From positions 1-27,136 of the forward strand of contig PWQG01000386.1 in NCBI GenBank assembly GCA_003556835.1: DNA of 27,136 nucleotides, written 5' to 3'. The translations under genes and the position numbers were made by a program. The notes beneath the pieces are model-generated. The model was not told the origin of the DNA. It did no database searches and worked only from the letters and a program-made list of their open reading frames with translations. Each line of letters opens with the position of its first letter. Position 1 is the first letter of the stretch. This document shows positions 16,133 through 22,998 of the stretch, piece by piece. Source of the stretch: Gammaproteobacteria bacterium (GTDB lineage Bacteria > Pseudomonadota > Gammaproteobacteria > Pseudomonadales > Pseudohongiellaceae).

Positions 16133-17419
16133 CTATTCGTCGACAGCGCGCGACGTGCTCTTCTCGGTATTCTCGTACATCAGCATGGGTTCGGACTCGC
16201 CATTGATCACCGCCTCATCGATGACCACCTTGCTGACCCCTTCTACCGAGGGAATCTTGTACATGCTTTCGAGCAGGACCGATTCCATGATCGAGCGCAG
16301 GCCACGAGCGCCCGTCTTGCGCTCTTTCGCCTTGATGGCAATGGCGCGCAATGCGTCGTCGCGGAACTGGATTTCCACGTCTTCCATCTCGAACAGCTTG
16401 GTGTACTGTTTGACCAGGGAGTTCTTCGGTTCCTTGAGAATTCGCACCAGCGCGTCCAGGTCAAGCTCTTCGAGCGTGGCAATCATCGGCAGACGGCCGA
16501 CGAATTCGGGGATCAGGCCATACTTGACCAGGTCCTCGGGCGCAACGTCGTGCAGTATCTCGCCAATACCCTGGGAGGTGTCCTTGCTGCGCACCTCGGC
16601 GCCAAACCCGATGCCACCCTTCTCCGAGCGGTCGCGGATGACCTTGTCCAGGCCTGCAAAAGCGCCACCACAGATGAACAGGATATTCTTGGTATCCACC
16701 TGCAGGAACTCCTGCTGCGGGTGTTTGCGTCCACCCTGAGGCGGCACCGAGGCCACCGTGCCCTCGATCAGCTTCAGCAGGGCCTGCTGCACGCCCTCAC
16801 CTGACACATCACGGGTGATGGACGGGTTGTCGGACTTGCGTGAGATCTTATCGATCTCGTCAATGTAGACGATCCCGATCTGCGCCTTCTCCACATCGTA
16901 CTCGCACTTCTGCAACAGCTTCTGGATGATGTTCTCGACATCCTCGCCCACATAACCGGCTTCGGTCAGGGTGGTGGCGTCAGCGATGGTGAAAGGAACA
17001 TCCAGTGTGCGTGCCAGGGTCTCGGCCAGCAGGGTCTTGCCGGTACCGGTGGGCCCGATCATCAGGATGTTGCTCTTGCTCAGCTCCACCCCGTCATTGC
17101 CCTGCTCGTAGTTCAGGCGCTTGTAGTGGTTGTACACGGCCACGGAAAGCACCCGTTTGGCTGCTTCCTGCCCGATCACATACTCGTCCAGGGTGAGCTT
17201 GATTTCCTCGGGCGTGGGCAGACGCTTGCGACTGCCTTCACTTTCCTTCTCCTGGATCTCTTCCCGGATGATGTCGTTACACAGGTCGACACATTCATCA
17301 CAGACAAAGACGGACGGGCCGGCAATCAGCTTGCGCACTTCATGCTGGCTTTTACCGCAAAAAGAGCAGTACAACAATTTACCGTTCTCTTCGCCGTCAT
17401 TGTAGCGATCATCTGACAT
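16133..17419 (-). CDS. clpX: ATP-dependent unfoldase ClpX
   Basis: ClpX recognises tagged substrates, unfolds them with ATP and feeds them to ClpP. The 428-residue protein has the N-terminal zinc-binding domain (C18, C21, C40, C43), Walker A GPTGTGKT with K128, Walker B IVYIDEID with D187/E188, and the IGFGAEV segment corresponding to the loop that docks onto ClpP. The C-terminal small domain includes GARGLRSIMESVLL. Length and motifs are standard. It lies 24 bp after clpP in the tig-clpP-clpX unit, with no separate promoter evident in that gap. Confidence 0.97.
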   Translation of the reverse strand: MSDDRYNDGEENGKLLYCSFCGKSQHEVRKLIAGPSVFVCDECVDLCNDIIREEIQEKESEGSRKRLPTPEEIKLTLDEYVIGQEAAKRVLSVAVYNHYKRLNYEQGNDGVELSKSNILMIGPTGTGKTLLAETLARTLDVPFTIADATTLTEAGYVGEDVENIIQKLLQKCEYDVEKAQIGIVYIDEIDKISRKSDNPSITRDVSGEGVQQALLKLIEGTVASVPPQGGRKHPQQEFLQVDTKNILFICGGAFAGLDKVIRDRSEKGGIGFGAEVRSKDTSQGIGEILHDVAPEDLVKYGLIPEFVGRLPMIATLEELDLDALVRILKEPKNSLVKQYTKLFEMEDVEIQFRDDALRAIAIKAKERKTGARGLRSIMESVLLESMYKIPSVEGVSKVVIDEAVINGESEPMLMYENTEKSTSRAVDE

Positions 17420-17443
17420 GCAATTACCTCTTACAGCAGCCGC

Positions 17444-18085
17444 TTATTGCGGCGTTTCCACCGCAGCGCGGCGTTCAAGCACCCGGTCAACCAGACCATA
17501 ATCGACAGCCGCCTCGGCCGTCAGGAAGGTATCACGCTCGGTATCGCGTTCTATAATCTCAAGCGACTGACCGGTATGCAATGCCATTATACGATTGAGC
17601 TGCTCCCGCAGTTTTATGATTTCCTGCGCCTGGATCTGGATATCGGCAGCCTGGCCCTGGGCACCACCGCTGGGCTGATGGATCATCACCCGGGAGTGCG
17701 GCAGGGCGTAGCGCTTGCCGGCGGCCCCGGCCGTGAGCAACAGGGCGCCCATGCTGGCCGCCTGGCCGACACAGAGGGTGCTGACGTCGGGACGGATGAA
17801 CTGCATGGTGTCATAGATCGACATGCCAGCCGTGACCGAGCCACCGGGCGAGTTGATGTACAGGTGGATGTCCTTGTCCGGGTTCTCGGATTCGAGAAAC
17901 AGAAGCTGCGCCACCACCAGGTTGGCCACATGATCATCCACCGGTCCGACCAGGAAAATGACACGCTCCTTGAGCAGACGGGAAAAAATGTCATAGGAGC
18001 GCTCGCCGCGCGAGGTCTGCTCGACGACCATGGGAATGAGTGCCGAGTGGGCGGCGTACTTGTCGTGTTCCATAAATCCTGTCAC
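17444..18085 (-). CDS. clpP: ATP-dependent Clp protease proteolytic subunit ClpP
   Basis: ClpP forms the double-ring serine peptidase chamber for ClpX and ClpA. The 213-residue protein shows the catalytic triad at the same numbering as E. coli ClpP: S111 (GQAASMGA), H136 (RVMIHQPSGG) and D185 (ERDTERD). The N-terminal SALIPMVVEQTSRGERSYDIFSRLL is conserved; by analogy the first ~14 residues are a propeptide. It starts 14 bp after the tig stop, so the two are probably cotranscribed. Confidence 0.97.
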   Translation of the reverse strand: MTGFMEHDKYAAHSALIPMVVEQTSRGERSYDIFSRLLKERVIFLVGPVDDHVANLVVAQLLFLESENPDKDIHLYINSPGGSVTAGMSIYDTMQFIRPDVSTLCVGQAASMGALLLTAGAAGKRYALPHSRVMIHQPSGGAQGQAADIQIQAQEIIKLREQLNRIMALHTGQSLEIIERDTERDTFLTAEAAVDYGLVDRVLERRAAVETPQ

Positions 18086-18099
18086 CCGTGCTGTCTGGA

Positions 18100-19659
18100 T
18101 TATTTGTCAGCTTTCTTGCTGGCCGCTTTCTTTGCCGTAGACTTTTTGGCGGTGGACTTCTTCCCGGCAGCCCCGTCATCCGCTTTTTTGGCTGCTGCCT
18201 TCTTCGGAGCGGCCTTTTTTGCTGTAGCCTTCTTCGCCGCAGTCTTCTTCGCCGCCGGCTTGTCTCCGGAATCGGCTTCCTCTTTACTGCTGTCTTTCTT
18301 TGCTGTCGACTTCTTCGTGCTCTTCTTGTCCGCCTTGGCGTCTTTGTTTTCTTCCGCCTGCTTGGGATTGATCAGCTCATCGTAGCTGGCCTTCTTCTCC
18401 TTGACCTTCGCCTCTTCCAGGATGATGTCGAAGACCTGGTCCTCCAGCACCACGGACTCCATGGCCTGCAGCTGTTCCTCATTACTGTAGTACCAGGACA
18501 CCACCTGCTCCGGCTCTTCATAGGTTGCCGCAATATCCTCGATGGACTCACGCACCCGGGCCGGATCGGCCTTGAGCTGACGCTGCTTGATCACCTCACC
18601 GAGGATCAGGCCCAGCTGGACGCGCTGCACGGCCTGGTCACGGAACAGCTCATCAGGCAGCATGGACGGATCCAGGTTCTGCGCACCCTGGCCAAAGCGC
18701 TGCATGGCCTGCTGACGCAGCGTGTTAATTTCATTGGCCACCAATGCCTGCGGCACATCGACCGGGTTGTCCGCGAGCAATTTTTCCATCAACTCGCTCT
18801 TGATCTGATTGCGACTGGCCTTGCCCAGTTCGCGCTCCATGTTCTCGCGCACTTCCTTGCGGAAGGCTTCCTCTCCGCCCTCCTCAACGCCGAACACGGC
18901 AAAAAACTCGTCAGTGAGCTCAGGCAGGACCGGTTCGGAGACCGCATTCACGGTGACTTCGAACTTCGCCTGCTTACCGGCCAGTTCACTGTTCTGGTAT
19001 TCCTCGGGGAACGTCACTTCCAGGGTGCGTTGCTCGCCGGCCTTCGCTTTCAGCAGGCCGTCTTCAAAACCGGGAATCATGCGGCCGGAGCCAAGTTCGA
19101 GTTCCACACCATTGCCCGTGCCACCGGCGAACTCTTCCCCATCAACACTGCCGACAAAGTCGATATTGACCTGATCACCCTCGCGTGCCTGGCGTTTTAC
19201 CTCTTTCCAGGTCTTACGCTGCTCGCGCAGGTTCTCGATCATTTTATCGATATCGGCGTCGGTTACCTCGGCCGTCTTCTTTTCCACCTCGATTTTGCTG
19301 AAATCGGACAGCCCGACCTCGGGATACACCTCGAAGGTAGCCACGTATTCGAGATCCTTGCCCTCGTCGGTGGTTTTCGGTTCGATGCTGGGCTGACCGG
19401 CCGGACGCAGCTGCTCCTGGGCCACCGCCTGGTAATAACTGCGGGACATGACCTCACCGATCACTTCCTGGCGGATCCCCTTGCCGAAACGGTTCTTGAT
19501 GACTTTCAGAGGAACATGTCCCTTACGAAAACCATTGATACGCACCGTTTTGGAGGCTTCCTGCAATCGCGCGTTCACAGCATTGTCCACTTCTGCTGCG
19601 GGCACGCCCACGGTCATACGACGTTCTAGTCCGGTAGTGGTTTCGATCGAGACTTGCAT
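18100..19659 (-). CDS. tig: Trigger factor with lysine/alanine-rich C-terminal tail
   Basis: Trigger factor binds the ribosomal exit tunnel and chaperones nascent chains. Residues 1-~435 are standard: the ribosome-binding signature GFRKGHVP (43-50), an FKBP-type prolyl isomerase domain at about 150-245 (EGDQVNIDFVG, MIPGFEDGL), and the SurA-like C-terminal arms ending KASYDELINPKQ. E. coli trigger factor stops about there at 432 residues. This one continues for 85 residues containing 29 lysines, largely alanine, serine and threonine in AKK-type repeats, resembling histone H1 or bacterial AlgP/Hc1 tails. The frame is unbroken into the tail, so it is not an obvious frameshift. It is first in the tig-clpP-clpX unit. 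Confidence 0.96.
   Translation of the reverse strand: MQVSIETTTGLERRMTVGVPAAEVDNAVNARLQEASKTVRINGFRKGHVPLKVIKNRFGKGIRQEVIGEVMSRSYYQAVAQEQLRPAGQPSIEPKTTDEGKDLEYVATFEVYPEVGLSDFSKIEVEKKTAEVTDADIDKMIENLREQRKTWKEVKRQAREGDQVNIDFVGSVDGEEFAGGTGNGVELELGSGRMIPGFEDGLLKAKAGEQRTLEVTFPEEYQNSELAGKQAKFEVTVNAVSEPVLPELTDEFFAVFGVEEGGEEAFRKEVRENMERELGKASRNQIKSELMEKLLADNPVDVPQALVANEINTLRQQAMQRFGQGAQNLDPSMLPDELFRDQAVQRVQLGLILGEVIKQRQLKADPARVRESIEDIAATYEEPEQVVSWYYSNEEQLQAMESVVLEDQVFDIILEEAKVKEKKASYDELINPKQAEENKDAKADKKSTKKSTAKKDSSKEEADSGDKPAAKKTAAKKATAKKAAPKKAAAKKADDGAAGKKSTAKKSTAKKAASKKADK
18103..18357 (-). repeat. Degenerate AKK-repeat coding region (trigger factor tail)
   Basis: This segment encodes residues 435-519 of trigger factor. 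It consists of imperfect short repeats such as TAKK, AAKK, APKK and STAKK, interrupted by an acidic patch (SSKEEADSGD). The codons vary (AAA/AAG, GCC/GCG/GCT), so the repeat is conserved more at protein than DNA level, which argues for selection on the peptide. Confidence 0.8.
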
Positions 19660-19795
19660 GTATATTCCTCTTGAGCCAGCACCAGCCTGGCGCCGGAAAG
19701 CAATTGACTTGTGTGGATGACCCGTGTCGGAAGCACGGACGGATCAGGAACTGAATTGGCCCGCGCCTTTGCCCGCCGGGCATTTCAGGAGCGGG

Positions 19796-19824
19796 ATTGT
19801 CCCACAACACCTGTGCATATTCAA
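19796..19824 (-). promoter_or_regulatory. Possible promoter of the tig-clpP-clpX unit
   Basis: On the minus strand TTGAAT (19819-19824) and GACAAT (19796-19801) are 17 bp apart, each matching four of six consensus positions. The gap 19660-19987 (328 bp) between tig and the next gene otherwise shows only short GC-rich hairpins (for example TGCCCG-C-CGGGCA near 19770) and no RNA gene. An open plus-strand frame from 19724 runs through it but lacks a convincing start. Confidence 0.3.
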
Positions 19825-19987
19825 TCAATTGCAGGGGTGGCGGCCCGGCACCGGGAGCAGTACTGGTGAAAGGAGCGATACAGAGACCGAAAAAACCTCG
19901 GTTCGGGAAACTGACAGGCCGATTCACGGTCCAATAGTCAAAGTGACAACAAATAACAACAACAGAAAGAAGAAAAGGGGACAAGCC

Positions 19988-20257
19988 ATGAGCCATGCCA
20001 CCCGTCGGACCGATACCAGCCTGCAACATTTCGAGCAGAATGACCGTTTTTATCTGGAATCCGGACTCTGGTATTTCCGCACCAGGGAAGATCAGTGCAT
20101 TGGCCCCTTCCGCTACCGGAGCGAGGCTGAAACCATGCTGGCCCACTTCAAAACCCGGGTCCTGGAGAACGAGCAACGACGCCAGATGGCAGCGGGAGGC
20201 GGCAAGCTGCATTTCCGTGTACCGGCTGGCATCGGGGCGTCCGGACAGATGTCCTGA
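19988..20257 (+). CDS. Small DUF6316-like protein, function unknown
   Basis: An 89-residue soluble protein. The ATG at 19988 was chosen because AAGGGG lies 7 nt upstream; the frame is open further upstream but unconserved-looking there. Residues ~14-50 (NDRFYLESGLWYFRTRE followed by CIGPFRYRSEAETML) match what I recall of the DUF6316 family: a short aromatic-rich module with a G-W-F-TRE-IGPF pattern found in gammaproteobacteria such as Pseudomonas and Marinobacter. No function is known to me. The last 36 codons overlap, on the opposite strand, the end of the hydrolase gene at 20148-21230. The C-terminal ~35 residues are low-complexity and basic. Confidence 0.75.
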   Translation: MSHATRRTDTSLQHFEQNDRFYLESGLWYFRTREDQCIGPFRYRSEAETMLAHFKTRVLENEQRRQMAAGGGKLHFRVPAGIGASGQMS

Positions 20258-21230
20258 CATTGGCACCGCGCTTACGGATGACTGCATCAAGGCCCGATTC
20301 GGCCTGCTGATCCAGCAATTTCCGCGCTGACCGGAACACTGCATCTCCATCCCGGAGGAAAAACAGATGACCGGCAGCAGGTACCCTGTGCCATTCCACG
20401 TGTGGCAGGGACCGCGCCAGCATTCGGGTACAGGCCTCCGACACCAGGGTGTCGGCACTACCCTGCCAGAGCTGGACCGGCACCTGCAGTGAGGCAGGAT
20501 CAAAGCGCCAGCGACTGAAACGCGAAGCCAGATCCCTTGCCGGACCACGACAACCCTGACGCGAGGATTCCCGGAAATTCTCTGCAATCAGATCCATCAC
20601 CTCCGGGCGTTCCAGCAACTTCCGGTCGGGCAGGCCGAGCTGCTCCAACAGGCGCTGCCGACAGGAGCCTTTCCCGGGCCAGGGTCGCATCAGGCGGCAA
20701 CGCAGCTGCAGCAGTCCACGCAGACATCCCCGCTTGAACCCCTCATGCCAGGATAGCGCCGAACGATCCAGCGCCAGGGAGAACGGCAGGCAGGCCAGGG
20801 AAATCTGAAACATGACCCGGGTTGGTGCCCGCAATGACAAGGCGAAGGCGAAGGCACCCCCTCCCCCCCAGGAAAGCAGACCGAAACGCCTGATTCCCAG
20901 ATGATTGGCAAGCTGGAGGAAATCCTCGGCACAACTGTTCTGGTCACTGCGTGAAAAAAAGTCCGACAGGCCCAGACCGGGACGGTCTATCGCAATCAGG
21001 CGGAAACCGGCGGTCCGGGCGCTGTCGTGGAAGAAAAGACCTTCCAATCGGGTACCAGCATGGTTGTGACAATAGAACAGAGGATATCCCTGCGGTGACC
21101 CGTACTCGCTCCACGCCAGACGGCGACCGTCTGGCAGGTGGCAGAGCCCTGTCGCGGCATTTTCCGGAGCCGCGTGATTCTCGGCTCCGGTCACTTCCGG
21201 CCTGTGCTCGAACAGGAATTGCAGACTCAT
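20148..21230 (-). CDS. Alpha/beta hydrolase fold protein with atypical nucleophile elbow
   Basis: A 360-residue alpha/beta hydrolase fold protein. The N-terminal strands and oxyanion region are visible (DGRRLAWSEYGSPQGYPLFYCHNHAGTR, LIAIDRPGLGLSD). The probable catalytic acid is D260 (WQGSADTLV) and the histidine H288 (PAAGHLFF). The nucleophile elbow, usually G-x-S-x-G-G, reads LLSWGGGG at 118-125: glycine 122 stands where relatives with GWSGGG have serine, and the nearby serine is S120. The enzyme may be inactive or use S120. I chose ATG 21230 (GAGG 8 nt upstream) over one ten codons earlier. The last ~45 residues, after the fold, overlap the DUF6316-like gene on the other strand. Substrate unknown. 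Confidence 0.75.
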   Translation of the reverse strand: MSLQFLFEHRPEVTGAENHAAPENAATGLCHLPDGRRLAWSEYGSPQGYPLFYCHNHAGTRLEGLFFHDSARTAGFRLIAIDRPGLGLSDFFSRSDQNSCAEDFLQLANHLGIRRFGLLSWGGGGAFAFALSLRAPTRVMFQISLACLPFSLALDRSALSWHEGFKRGCLRGLLQLRCRLMRPWPGKGSCRQRLLEQLGLPDRKLLERPEVMDLIAENFRESSRQGCRGPARDLASRFSRWRFDPASLQVPVQLWQGSADTLVSEACTRMLARSLPHVEWHRVPAAGHLFFLRDGDAVFRSARKLLDQQAESGLDAVIRKRGANVRTSVRTPRCQPVHGNAACRLPLPSGVVARSPGPGF

Positions 21231-21270
21231 GAATCCGACCTCGTGGATGACCCGCGCCACTGCAACTGTT

Positions 21271-21299
21271 ATGCTACGTGGGAATTTTTACCACGTCAA
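21271..21299 (-). promoter_or_regulatory. Sigma-70-type promoter of the hydrolase gene
   Basis: On the minus strand TTGACG (21294-21299) and TAGCAT (21271-21276) are spaced by exactly 17 bp. The spacer is filled by a 17-bp near-palindrome (21278-21294), so a bound protein would block RNA polymerase. Confidence 0.6.
21278..21294. promoter_or_regulatory. Operator-like near-palindrome A
   Basis: GTGGGAATTTTTACCAC: the half-sites GTGG(G/T)A and T(A/C)CCAC are separated by five A/T bases. It shares its design with site B, whose start is 30 bp away (about three helical turns, same DNA face). It lies within the spacer of the hydrolase promoter. Confidence 0.6.
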
Positions 21300-21307
21300 C
21301 GATTATT

Positions 21308-21324
21308 GTGGGATTTATTCCCAC
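21308..21324. promoter_or_regulatory. Operator-like palindrome B
   Basis: GTGGGA-TTTAT-TCCCAC is a perfect 6-bp inverted repeat with a 5-bp A/T centre. It sits upstream of the hydrolase -35 box and over the expected -35 region of the divergent DUF6502-like gene, so one regulator could control both directions. Confidence 0.65.
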
Positions 21325-21332
21325 TATTTGAG

Positions 21333-21338
21333 TATACT
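21333..21338 (+). promoter_or_regulatory. -10 element of the DUF6502-like gene
   Basis: TATACT matches the -10 consensus in five of six bases and ends 6 bp before the ATG at 21345. A transcript from it would start at or next to the ATG, that is, with little or no leader. No good -35 is visible; palindrome B occupies that position. Confidence 0.45.
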
Positions 21339-21344
21339 GTCCAC

Positions 21345-22250
21345 ATGAGCAGAACGCCCACACAGCCGACGGGCCAGCCCCCGCAAGTCCTCGTCAGGGC
21401 CTTGCGCAAGGTATTGCGCCCCATGGTGCATCTGATGTTGTCCCATCAGGTGACCTGGCCGTTTCTGGGCGATCTTGTCAAATCTCTCTATGTCGAAGTG
21501 GCTGAGCGCGACTTCCGCGTCGACGGCAAAACACCCAGCGACAGTCGTATCCACCTGCTCACCGGCATCCATCGCAAGGACGTCAAGCGCCTGCGCGAAG
21601 AGCTGGCAACCCATGGCAGCCCCGAAGTACCCGGCAATATATCCCTTGGCGCACGACTCATCGCCTACTGGACGGGAAGCAGCGATTACCTGGACGCTTC
21701 CGGCGCTCCCCGACCACTCGCCTTACGCGGCAGCCCCGACGAGCCCGGTTTCGAAGAACTGGTCGAACAGGTCTGTCGCAAGGACATCCGTCCGCGGGTC
21801 ATCCTGGATGAATGGTTGCGCCTGGATCTGGCCCACATCGACGCGCAGAAACGGGTGGTGCTCAATACCGGCGCCTTCACCCCGGACCGCGGCTTTGACG
21901 AAAAAGCCTTCTTTTTTGGCAAGAATCTGCATGATCATGTCAGTGCCGGGGCCCATAACCTGATGGGGCAGAAACCGACGCATTTCGATCGCAGTGTCTA
22001 TTATGATCGCCTGTCCGCCGAGTCGGTGGCCGAACTGTCCGAGCTGGCGCGCGATCTGGGCATGCAGGCACTGCGTAGCATGAACAGTCGGGCCCTGGCC
22101 CTGCAGGAACGTGACCAGCAACGCAATGCCAGCGACAAGAACATCGTCCCGGTCGATTATCGTATGAACTTCGGCATTTTCCATTACAATACACAGTACG
22201 AAGCGAGCACTTCGTCCTCTGAACACCAGCAAGGCGGACCCGATGCCTAA
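21345..22250 (+). CDS. DUF6502-like protein, probable DNA-binding regulator
   Basis: A 301-residue soluble protein. The N-terminal ~95 residues match my memory of DUF6502: LVRALRKVLRPMVHLMLSHQVTWPFLGDLVKSLYVEVA followed by SDSRIHLLTGIHRKDVKRLREEL. The second part looks like a helix-turn-helix (SRIHLLTGIHRKDVKRL as turn and recognition helix), suggesting nucleic-acid binding. The remainder (about 100-301) has no motif I recognise. I chose the ATG at 21345 because it starts the conserved segment and follows a -10 box. No Shine-Dalgarno sequence is visible, so the message may be leaderless. Its end overlaps the next gene by 8 bp (ATGCCTAA), indicating an operon. Two operator-like palindromes precede it, so autoregulation is plausible. 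Confidence 0.75.
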   Translation: MSRTPTQPTGQPPQVLVRALRKVLRPMVHLMLSHQVTWPFLGDLVKSLYVEVAERDFRVDGKTPSDSRIHLLTGIHRKDVKRLREELATHGSPEVPGNISLGARLIAYWTGSSDYLDASGAPRPLALRGSPDEPGFEELVEQVCRKDIRPRVILDEWLRLDLAHIDAQKRVVLNTGAFTPDRGFDEKAFFFGKNLHDHVSAGAHNLMGQKPTHFDRSVYYDRLSAESVAELSELARDLGMQALRSMNSRALALQERDQQRNASDKNIVPVDYRMNFGIFHYNTQYEASTSSSEHQQGGPDA

Positions 22251-22989
22251 AGCCATACTTGCCATACGCCGCTATCCGGTTGCCCTGGGACTGGCCACAG
22301 TGCTGTTCCTGGCCAGTCTGATCCTGGCCACGAGCAGTATCGGCAAAATACTGGGCGATGGTGACGATGAAGGCAGCGGCATGGGTGGCACCGGTCGCCA
22401 CCTTGACTTCGGCGGCAGCGGTGGCCCCTTCCTGGGCGACCAGGATGCCGTCGTGCCCGAAGAACAACCCATGTCACCTTCCCGTGACTGGCAACACAGG
22501 CTGATGCGCCCGGAAATCGAGCCTGAGCCCACCCTGCCGCAGGCCGTAGAGGAACTGGCCGAGTTGCTGGAGTCACCACCGCGCCCACCGGAGCCGGAAT
22601 CCGACACCATGATCGGGCTGGACCTGCCAACCAGAAATGCCCGCACTGAACGGGGCCGAGATATGGCCAGTGCCGACGCCGAGCGCGATCGGGTGGATAC
22701 CGTGCTGCGTATCGAACTGCCCACTCAGCTGGTGCCCGATACCGACGGCAGATCCATCGCGGATCGCATCAGCCCCTTCCAGCTTGAAGAGGAAGCAGGA
22801 CGGGAGCTTGCCAGCGGCGTGGAAGCGGAAAACGCGGAGGGCCAAACAGACGCGGTTGCGAGCGAGGAGGAAGAACAGCGCGTGAACCGGGAGCGTATAC
22901 AGCGACCGGAGCTGCCTCCGTTTCAACGGACCAGACCGGTACAGCGGGCCTCGATCACACCACCAAGACCCAGCCCGCTCAGTCTCTGA
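22243..22989 (+). CDS. Single-pass membrane protein with long acidic/proline-rich domain, function unknown
   Basis: A 248-residue protein, not recognised. Residues ~13-30 form one hydrophobic helix (ALGLATVLFLASLILAT) after a basic start, so it is either membrane-anchored or exported. Next comes a glycine-rich linker with GSGMGGTGR (44-52), reminiscent of linkers I recall in DUF5666 proteins encoded beside DUF6502 genes, although no DUF5666 domain follows. The rest is acidic, rich in Glu, Pro and Arg, and probably disordered (EEQPMSPSR, PPRPPEPES, EEEEQRVNRERIQRP), ending in a basic proline-rich tail. It overlaps the DUF6502-like gene by 8 bp and is likely cotranslated with it. The gene ends 9 bp from the convergent barrel gene, with no terminator between. 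Confidence 0.7.
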   Translation: MPKAILAIRRYPVALGLATVLFLASLILATSSIGKILGDGDDEGSGMGGTGRHLDFGGSGGPFLGDQDAVVPEEQPMSPSRDWQHRLMRPEIEPEPTLPQAVEELAELLESPPRPPEPESDTMIGLDLPTRNARTERGRDMASADAERDRVDTVLRIELPTQLVPDTDGRSIADRISPFQLEEEAGRELASGVEAENAEGQTDAVASEEEEQRVNRERIQRPELPPFQRTRPVQRASITPPRPSPLSL

Positions 22990-22998
22990 TCGGCGAGC

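Noticed and set aside
18088..19629. Long plus-strand open frame (513 codons) rich in Leu/Phe opposite trigger factor
   Set aside because: It is the antisense shadow of tig: the hydrophobic runs mirror Lys/Glu codons, and the real gene has clear trigger-factor domains.
19895..19920. GGTTCGGG resembling a tRNA T-loop near 19899
   Set aside because: No acceptor stem, anticodon arm or D arm could be found around it.
19724..20257. 177-codon version of the DUF6316-like gene
   Set aside because: The upstream 88 codons look non-coding (N-rich, no ribosome site); the ATG at 19988 has AAGGGG at good distance and starts the conserved part.
20856..20880. Possible frameshift in the G-rich stretch of the hydrolase gene
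   Set aside because: Homologous-looking sequence continues in the same frame on both sides, so a frameshift is not needed; the residue swap is reported instead.
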